Source: Pseudoips prasinana (lineage: Eukaryota; Arthropoda; Insecta; Lepidoptera; Nolidae). Taken from it: a DNA stretch of 64,000 bases. The stretch spans positions 31,364,948 through 31,428,947 of the forward strand of contig OX621236.1 in assembly GCA_951640165.1 (NCBI GenBank). The letters run 5' to 3'. Below the pieces are notes generated by a model. That model searched no databases and had not been told where the DNA came from. It saw nothing but the letters and a program-made list of their open reading frames with translations. The position numbers and the translations under genes were made by a program. Shown in pieces: positions 56,999-64,000 of the stretch (position 1 is the first letter of the stretch; every line of letters begins with the position of its first letter).

Positions 56999-57380
56999 TC
57001 CTACTAATATTATAAACGCTAAAGATTGTAAGTATGGGTGGAAGTTTGTTACTCTTTCACGTAAAAACTACTGAATAGATTTTAATGAAACCTTACAATA
57101 ATACATCTTATATATCAGAATAACACTTAGGCTACAATTTATAAAGATATTGTGTGAATTGTCCAAAATATGACGATAAGTCTAAAAAATCTAAATAATA
57201 AAATCTAAATAATAAATCTACCATTTGCGAGCTGTTCTGGCGTGCACTGCCAAAACCGCTAGAGGTACACATTATACTAATATTATAAATGCGAAAGTTT
57301 GTGAGTAAAGATGTATGTATGTATGTTTGTTACTTTTTACGCCAAAACAACTTTAACGCGGGTAAAACCGCGGGGCGCGG
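56999..57380 (+). mobile_element. Helitron remnant with a second 5' end inside
   Basis: A then TCCTACTAATATTATAAACG at 56999; a second start-like ATACTAATATTATAAATGCG at 57271; a 3'-like AACGCGGGTAAAACCGCGGGG near 57358, where CACAGCTAG has become CGCGGTTG. Length 380 bp, so probably one Helitron inside another. Confidence 0.65.
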
Positions 57381-57539
57381 TTGTTTTATATATTTATTAC
57401 ACATCAATCAGTCAATAATTTATTTGCTTAAACATGTTTATATAAGAGGTTATGTAATGATATTCAAACATATTCTGGCCCTAATAACTGGCAAACTTTG
57501 TAATTGGGTAAAATTAATAAATCATTTGACCTAATGGTA

Positions 57540-58045
57540 TAAATATCTTGGGACAAGTAACACACTGCCATGTGACACCTGAACCTAGACAAAGTGTGTA
57601 CTACGGCAAACAGACAACTGATAAACATACTTATATTTCTGAATACTATATTATACATTGACGGTCACCGTAGCCTAGTTGGTAGTGCTCCTGCCTACGA
57701 AGCTGGTGGTCCTGGGTTCGAATCCCGGTAAGTGCAAAGGCTTGTGTGAATGGCACGAATATTTGTTTCTTAGTCATGGATATTTTCTATGTATTTAAGT
57801 ATTTATCTATCTATATAAGTATGTATATCGTCGCCTAGTACCCATAGTACAAGCCTTGCTTAGTTTGGGGCTAGGATGATCTGTGTGACATTGTCCCTAG
57901 ATATTATTATTATTATAGCTAAATTACACCCAGGCACAGAACAAATAATACTGTTCTTCACACAAAGATATAGGTATCCCGGGTGTTTATAGAACCCACG
58001 ACCTCTGGTTTAACAGTCAGGTCACTAACCACTGAACCAACAGGC
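57540..58045 (-). mobile_element. SINE-C interrupted by SINE-D
   Basis: 3' module and body at 57540-57658, then central piece and head at 57918-58045 (CACCCAGGCACAGAACAAAT, GAACCCACGACCTCTGG). The gap holds a plus-strand SINE-D, giving the order SINE-C older, SINE-D younger. Confidence 0.8.
57659..57917 (+). mobile_element. SINE-D inserted in SINE-C
   Basis: Head TAGCCTAGTTGGTAG and GGTTCGAATCCC, body, 3' module and (ATT)n tail. It carries GAAGCTGGTGGTCC where the 8617 copy has GAAGGTCC, so the spacing between A and B boxes is 6 bp longer and closer to a real tRNA. Confidence 0.85.
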
Positions 58046-58099
58046 TAGTCATGTTGGTATAACAGTTTTTTTTGAACTTAAAATCCTTATATTTCTTAG

Positions 58100-58225
58100 T
58101 ACGCGCGGCTACATATCAAGCTATACATTTCCATTATAAGCCGACCTGTCACTGTATGGAAATCCTATACAAGGCGAGATCAGCTTATACTGGAAATGTA
58201 TAGCTTGATGTGTAGCCGATTGTAC
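58100..58225. mobile_element. MITE-2 copy, 126 bp
   Basis: GTACGCGCGGCTACATATC pairs with the GATGTGTAGCCGATTGTAC end; interior TATACATTTCCATTATAAGC and reverse. Confidence 0.8.
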
Positions 58226-58229
58226 CTAC

Positions 58230-58598
58230 ACAATATAAATTATCACAACATTAAAAGAAATAGAACATTAAAGTTTAAGTGACTGAAAAGCTTTTTATTA
58301 TACATAACCATCTCGATACATTCGCTTGGAAGTTATGATGCCACAAACAGGCACACACACATAAAATATGTAACACTGGTCAGTGGTGAAAAAGAATTGT
58401 GTTATAACTTTAAATGTCTGCGTACTTGTGTATGTGTGGCATCTTATCTCGTAAATAGATGGGTTTAATTCCATCGAATAACTCATCAAAAAATTGTTTA
58501 AATAGTAAAAATCCAGACATGTTTAATATGATATTATGTTCGTGTGTATTATACATATTATATATTGTGTTCGTGTGATATTGAGGCCCAAAGTTCAG
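58230..58598. other. No gene seen
   Basis: AT-rich. Confidence 0.45.
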
Positions 58599-58599
58599 C

Positions 58600-59042
58600 G
58601 CGCCGCCATCATACCCATACCTACGTATGTATGAGGAAAAACTATAAATATGGGAATAACTGTATTTAATAAAGTTTAATAAAGTTCCAAAGGGAGTTCG
58701 AGAGCTTCCACTAATACAAATGAAAAGAGCACTAAAACAGTGGCTTTTAAGTAATGTTTTTTATAATTTAAAATAATTCTTTGACTACAGGATATGTTGA
58801 TGTTTATTTTATAGTGACTACGATGTTGAAATGGATACTAATATAGATGACATTATTATTATTATATTATCATTTCTTATGAACAATGAATTAGAATATT
58901 ATAATTAATGTAAGATGTAAATGATTTGATAAAATTTCGCATGTCATTGTCGACAAAATATGTGAAACTATAATTGTGATGACTATAAAATCTTGTCTGT
59001 ACCATATTTTAAGCGAAATAAAGATTACTTACTTACTTACTA
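58600..59042 (+). pseudogene. LINE 3' end with ORF2 C-terminus
   Basis: Frame 58675-58776 codes FNKVPKGVRELPLIQ, MKRALKQWLLSN and VFYNLK then a stop; this is the last segment of a LINE reverse-transcriptase protein (FN-LP-...-FK-LK-WLL-...-YY). Then a 240-bp UTR ends GAAATAAAGATTACTTACTT with short TACT repeats as tail. RT core missing. Confidence 0.7.
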
Positions 59043-59044
59043 TT

Positions 59045-59749
59045 TTTCGTATTTCTTATGATAGATGCAAAACAACAAACTCAAAGTGAAAACTTGTACT
59101 ATATATTTGGAAATTTTAAACACACCAAACGGCTGATGCACATTATTTGAAGGTAGACATTTAATAAGTACAATTATTTTATATAATGCGCGAGCGATAT
59201 AGCTGAATTCAGAAAAAATATAAAGATCTTATACAGCTTAAATCACTGCGATCTGTTTGGATCGCTCTTAATAATTACACAAAACACTAGTCCGATAATT
59301 ATGCTCCTTTAAGCTTCCCCTACCATCCATAGGGAAAGGTGCAATGGTCTGTGAAAAACAGGATTTGCCCTACTTACGAGTTGGAGAGTGAAAATGTAAA
59401 GTATTTGTGTGCTTATAAATAGACTTATCGATTTCCTGTCACAAGTTTCCCCTCATTATTGCGATTGTCAAGAATGGGGGTTTGTGTATTAGGGTAAGTA
59501 ATATACTTAAGTTACTACTACACGTAACATAAATAGGCATAGGATAATATTTAATAGTCATTATGGACCTATTACGAGCAGCTATGTTCCACGATCCTTC
59601 CCTAGTATCAGTTTTCTTGATATTTGGCTAGATACTGTAATTATATTACCTGCCCTCCTATAGAATAAAACTCTTTTGAGAAGATAGCTAACTCTGGTCA
59701 TTTTATTAAAATAGCTGGACATAGCTTTTAAAGTTAGAATATATTTCGA
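59045..59749. other. No gene seen
   Basis: AT-rich up to the Helitron 3' end. Confidence 0.45.
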
Positions 59750-59874
59750 ACTAGCTGTGCCCGCGACTTCGTTCGCGTGGATGTCGGAACTTAACAATGT
59801 ATTTTTTAGTGTAAAACGCTGTGGGAGGATACCGATACAATTTTTTTTTAATTTAATTTAGTGCTTCTTTATTT

Positions 59875-60535
59875 TACCTGTGGAACCATCTGGAGCGTAC
59901 ACAAAAACATTATTGGGGTTGTTTACGCGTGAAAGAGCTACGTATAGTTGACCATGGGAAAAGCATTCACCCCCGCAACGGATAATGTCTGGCCCTGAGC
60001 TTTATTAATCGTCATGGCATAACAGAGACTGACTGGGAATTGCACTGGTTTGAAAGAGAAAGGAAAGTTTTTAGGAATTATAGGTACCTATCCTTGGAAT
60101 AGAAACAATATCACCGGCGCCGCAACCTGTTAATATTTCAGCTTCGATAATGTTTTGCTGCAGATTTGTGACTTTGAGCCGAGTGCCGTTACAAAGTTTG
60201 GGAGGACATAAATTTCTGAGGAGAATTATTTGTACACCGATTTTTAAAACTATTTTGTGGGCTGGAAGTCCGGGTGTGCTGAGGGAATCCAAAAATTCTA
60301 CCAGGTAGTGCGTGGCGTCATCTTCTTCCATAACTGTATTTATTGAGATATATTCTTTACTATTTCCGGACGCATGAGTCAAGATTTTGAAATTAATTGC
60401 CGCAGCTTGGTCATTGCGGGGAGTCAAAATAGCTCGCTGACATAGCCAAGAACCAGCTTGATTTCCCATGTTTATGGTATCACCGTACACAGAAGAAATT
60501 AGCTCCTGCTGTGATGTAACGTAAGAGCAGAATTA
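59875..60535 (-). pseudogene. Helitron PIF1-like helicase, C-terminal part (copy B, distal)
   Basis: Frame 60490-60071 and upstream: QELISSVYGD, WLCQRAILTPRND, INFKILTHASG, HYLVEFLDSLSTPGLPAH, LLRNLCPPKLCNGTRLKV, GDIVSIPRI. After a frame change, CYAMTINKAQGQTL and, in another frame, SHGQLYVALSRV complete the late helicase motifs before a stop near 59880. This is the usual end of a Helitron Rep/helicase protein, about 200 residues, with at least two frameshifts. Confidence 0.8.
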
Positions 60536-60539
60536 CCAA

Positions 60540-61018
60540 TCAAAATAACTTCCATCTTCATGTACGGGGTATGTGCCATCGCCTATTTGTTACAATAAAT
60601 TGGCAAACTCCTGTGCATTTTCGCAGCCTCTGACTGATCGGGCTCCCTCCTGTACTTATAATTATCTCTTGAATAGCCAAATAGGACCTGTCGTGACAAA
60701 TTTCACGTACCCTGTCAGGAATTTCTACATCAGTATTTAGTTATACATGTCTCATAAAATCTTCAGCAAACTTGTCATGGTACTTTTGCCATAATTGGCT
60801 AGCACCCGATAACGCACAAAAGGTCAATAAGATGGCAAACAAATGTCGCAAGCGATGTGGACTATCGCTCACGCATGCTTCCGCTAGAGCGTCATCCCAA
60901 TGCTGACCTCTATCTAATAAATGGCGTGCTCGGCAAGCGGCCTGGTATGTGGGATGTTCAATATCATCCACTTTACGGAGCTCAGCAAAAGACGTAGGTC
61001 CTCGCACTACATGGACCA
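60540..61018 (-). pseudogene. Helitron helicase, upstream region (copy B, proximal)
   Basis: HVVRGPTSFAELRKV, HPTYQAACRARHLLDRGQHW, ALAEACVSDSPHRLRHLFAI, QLWQKYHDKFAEDF. In Helitron proteins this lies between Rep and the helicase core. The first Walker motifs that should follow are missing; broken frames (60540-60735) with IGDGTYPVHEDGSYF then lead to the distal part. Confidence 0.75.
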
Positions 61019-61346
61019 GACTGTGGGATGAACACACACGTGAGCACGCCACGTGAACCTTCCTTAAGTCAATTCCAGCTAACTTGAGAGTTGGACTTTG
61101 CGATTTGTTGATGCTTATCGCGACACACACTTTTATAGGGAACTACAGTATTTTAAACTGAAAAGGGAAATCATTTGGCACTAACGGAATACGTGACACG
61201 AACACTGTTTCTCCCTGGGCGGATCCAGGCATAATAGTAGCCTCTATAACACGATGCAAAGTTTTGACTTGAAGCCTAGTGCCCTTGCAAAGTTTAGGTG
61301 GCTTCAAATTCCTCAGAACCATTATAGGTACACCTACACGCAACAT
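61019..61346 (-). pseudogene. Second, diverged helicase C-terminus (copy A)
   Basis: LRVGVPIMVLRNLKPPKL, CKGTRLQVKTL, VSRIPLVPNDFPFQFK, then after a frame change ISINKSQSPTLKLAGIDLR and VACSRVCSSHSLV. These are the late helicase motifs, and they appear upstream of copy B. Copy A differs from B at many positions (KPPKLCKGTRLQV against CPPKLCNGTRLKV), so they are not a recent tandem copy. The FSHGQLY part of motif VI is deleted. Confidence 0.75.
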
Positions 61347-61964
61347 ACATTCCCTATTATACGCCCATAGGGGTGGAAATTCCTAAAATCCTGAATAACA
61401 TATTTTTATTTTTAACGGAAAGGCCAAATACCAATTTTCATACATTTCACTTAAAAAATTACACACTTTTCATACAAACTTACATCCCCTATTTTACGCC
61501 CTTGGGGTGGAATTTCCAAAAATTCTAAAATACTAATTTTAATTTTAGCTGAACTACTAAATATAAGTTTTAATGCCTTTATTAATGCCTTAATTAACTA
61601 CAAAAATGACGGATTTTCATACAATCTTTCATTCTCTATTTTTCCCCCCTTAGGGTTAGTATTTCCAAAAACCCTTCCTTAGTGAATTCATACGTCATAA
61701 AACGTACCTACCGGCAAAATTTCCGTTCCAAAGCCGTTCAGGCTGTGCGTTGATATGTCAGTCAGTCAGTTTCCTCTTTTACATAGGTGGGTATATAGAT
61801 TTGTGCTGAGAAAATTATGAGAGACAGGGTTTATTTACTACATTCAAATACATTCAGTCGGACAGGCTCAATAAAATTCGAATCGTCTGTACATTCGCGT
61901 TATAAACGAATCGACAACTTTCAATCGACTGACATTATAATTTAAAATTAAATTATCACAAATC

Positions 61965-62445
61965 TAACCTTGTATATAATTCAATTTGCCCAAAGAAAAC
62001 AGAATATTTTAATAACCAATTTTGGACAACGACATACTTCTAGCCAACCAAGACCTTATTTCGAAACAATTCGGAACATTCAAAGCCCTAATCTGAACAC
62101 CGCGAGTCAAAAGCAATGTACAACGACATCTATCGAAATAAAATTCAACTATCAAGCACAACGACATCTATCGAAATAAAAATCAACTATCAATAATTTT
62201 AAATGAAATACAACAAATCCAACCTTCTACATAATTCAATTTGCCCAAAGAAAACAGATTTTTTTAATAACCAATTTTGGACAACGACATACTTTTAGGC
62301 AACCAAGACCTTATTTCGAAACAATTCAGAACATTCAAAACCCTACGTAACTCATGCAATCAGCAAACACGGGCAAATCTTAACACCGCGAGTCAAAAGA
62401 AATGCACAACGACATCTTCTATCGAAATAAAAATCAACTATCAAC
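61965..62445 (+). repeat. Tandem duplication, about 255-bp unit
   Basis: TCAATTTGCCCAAAGAAAAC at 61981 recurs at 62236 and the match continues through ACAACGACATACTT, AACCAAGACCTTATTTCG and CACCGCGAGTCAAAAG. Unit 2 has an extra 40-bp piece. Within unit 1 a 38-bp block (ACAACGACATCTATCGAAAT...) is itself doubled at 62117-62192. Confidence 0.8.
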
Positions 62446-62544
62446 CTAGTTCATTCAGTAAAGAGATGTCATAATATGCACAATGACATCTATCGGACAG
62501 TTAGGTAGTTCAAGTATAAACATTAGTTCATCTTGAAGTAACGA

Positions 62545-62871
62545 AATGTGTGTTATTTTTTCATGATTACTTTAAAATCTAATATCTTTAGATAGACTGA
62601 ACCGATTGCAATAAAACAAAAACTAAATGTTACCTCAAGTTACGCTCAATCGTTGTGTATAAAAGTTATCTACATTGCTTTCGTATATTTTACTTGATAC
62701 CCGAACATATAAACAGAGAAACAGACAAACAGACACACAGACAAACAGACAAAAATTCTAAAAATGCTGGAAATGGGTTCTATTGGTTGTTCTTTAATAC
62801 CCTGGCTTTTTTTTTTGGATTTTCTTTTGTAGTACAAAAATTATTTTTCTACAGATTTATTATATGTATGA
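62545..62871 (-). mobile_element. Degraded Helitron-like fragment
   Basis: The right end reads, on the minus strand, A then TCATACATATAATAAATC, like the 313-bp family. It contains ACAGACAAACAGAC repeats where that family has two. The 3' CTAG end was not found. Confidence 0.45.
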
Positions 62872-62874
62872 TTA

Positions 62875-63636
62875 AGTAAAAAGTATAATTTTATGTTTTA
62901 GTGATGTTTGTCAACAGTTACCAAAATGAAGTGCTATAGAAAACATTGTAAAAACTGTATTATTATTCAATAAAATAAGTGATTGGTTTTTAATACGTGG
63001 TTTATCATTGTGGAGGTCTCTCCCTAGATCCCATTATAGAGTACCCCTTGCTGCTGCGAGTCTTTACAATACTGTAAATAAAACAGAAATCGGTAAAGTA
63101 TTTCACATTTAATACTACCGAAAAGAATTAATAACTCTGTCATTAACGGTGTATAAATATTATTTCTATCTCATTAGCCTTATATGCTTGGCTTATAGGT
63201 CTAGGTTTTTAACATCAAATAATTAGGTCATGGGTTCGTACCTAGGGTCGAATCAATAAGCGGTATTATGTTTTTACTGGTAATAAAACGGCGGCAAGAA
63301 TTTAGCAGTGTTACACCTCCACGACTCGAAAAGTTCCTCATGCCGTCATTCTGTAGCCCGATCTTCCCGATCAAGTTACATTGCCGTCCCAATGGACGGT
63401 GAGAGCGAGGGAAATTCGAATAATCTTTTCTCCAATAATATTTTACTGGTAATATTTAAATACATTTTTGTGCGCTTTCTAATCTACTAATTATTATCAT
63501 TATATAATCAGTCCCCAAAAATGCATAATAAATAAGTAATAATTATTACAGTTTCAAATATCATAGAACCGACAATCGATTGGAACAATATTTGAATGCT
63601 GAAAGTATTTCCTATCGAATAAAAAAGAATAAGCCA
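62875..63636. other. No gene seen
   Basis: AT-rich. 63012-63070 (GAGGTCTCTCCCTAGATCCC) is less AT-rich but not recognised. Confidence 0.4.
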
Positions 63637-63639
63637 TAT

Positions 63640-63835
63640 GGTTTCCGGCCTAAAAAGAATATCAGGGCCACCGCATGCCATCCCGTGGGTGTCGAAAAAA
63701 GCGACTATAGGGACCAAGCCAAGCGCTGTGACTACGGCAAACCTCCCCAAATGGTAACGGTACAGTAGCTTTTAGAGGAGACAGATGTTAAACAGTTGTC
63801 GATATCGGGCTGATGATGAAAAATATAATCAATAT
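63640..63835 (+). repeat. RTE-type LINE 3' UTR fragment
   Basis: CATGCCATCCCGTGGGTGTC, AAAAGCGACTATAGGGACCA, AAACCTCCCCAAATGGTAAC and a CGGGCTGATGATGA end. Confidence 0.7.
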
Positions 63836-64000
63836 CATGTCAAGAATGACCGTAGAAGGGCGCGTGACATACAGAAAATAAAAGCCGATAAATTGATTAC
63901 CTCTTTTTTTTAAGTCAGTTAAAATATATTGGTTTTACTCCATAGGTTCAGAAGACATCTTCACATTTGTGTATGCAATATAAATATGAGCGACTTCTAA

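Larger units (their letters stand above)
59751..61799 (-). mobile_element. Helitron with both ends, 2.05 kb, helicase-only
   Basis: Minus strand: 5' end TCTATATACCCACC after an A (61800), then CTGACTGACTGACATATC and the GGGGTGGAA-type tandem units (61356-61740). Coding remnants of a PIF1-like helicase follow. The 3' end has the hairpin CGCGA-ACGAAG-TCGCG, then GGGCACAGCTAG and T (59750). The A|T target is satisfied at both ends. The Rep (rolling-circle nuclease) domain and most of the helicase N-terminus are absent, so it cannot be autonomous. Confidence 0.85.

Noticed and set aside
2224..57735. Genuine tRNA genes at the A/B-box positions
   Set aside because: Homology continues far beyond the head in multiple copies, A-B spacing or arms are wrong for a cloverleaf, and tails are (ATT)n; these are SINEs.
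63508..63750. 80-codon minus-strand frame with two hydrophobic stretches
   Set aside because: Overlaps an RTE 3' UTR fragment and an opposite-strand frame; hydrophobicity comes from T-rich DNA.

Overview
The window looks like nuclear, non-coding DNA from an insect, most likely a moth or butterfly. It is AT-rich and intron- or intergenic-like. I found no host gene supported by more than one line of evidence. No bacterial signatures were found (operons, ribosome binding sites, dense long ORFs), and no rRNA, CRISPR array or virus-like ORF. Order-level placement is an inference from the repeat types: Helitrons inserted at A|T with CTAG 3' ends, RTE-type LINEs ending in (ATG)n, several tRNA-headed SINE families with (ATT)n tails, and short TA-associated foldback elements.

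Layout. 1-1.5 kb: end of a Helitron-type element with a tandem array, then a 92-bp snapback palindrome. 2-17 kb: scattered SINEs, MITEs, LINE and RTE 3' fragments and small Helitrons, plus two weak hints of host transcription (an Inr+DPE match near 14.57 kb and a GC-rich candidate exon ending in GTAAGT near 15.53 kb). 17.8-25.1 kb: repeat-rich block holding a 3.9-kb transposon with perfect 28-bp inverted ends and TA flanks; a dead RTE LINE sits inside it. 25-33.6 kb: nested SINEs, small Helitrons, a LINE 3' end, and local duplications. 35-46 kb: SINEs, LINE tails, MITEs, and an RTE insertion with a 19-bp target duplication. 46-56 kb: the emptiest part, with a few old insertions. 56.5-59 kb: RTE, Helitron and a SINE-in-SINE nest. 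59.75-61.8 kb: a Helitron with both termini visible, carrying two diverged helicase segments in an impossible order for one protein. 62-64 kb: tandem duplication and remnants.

Cross-cutting patterns. (1) About ten near-perfect snapback palindromes with 3-7 nt loops (longer in a few); in two of them the LINE context shows which arm is the added copy. (2) SINE families with different tRNA-like heads share central and 3' modules. (3) Many insertions are nested, giving a relative age order. All family assignments are by reading; no database search was done. SINE, MITE and repeat letter names are local to this report.
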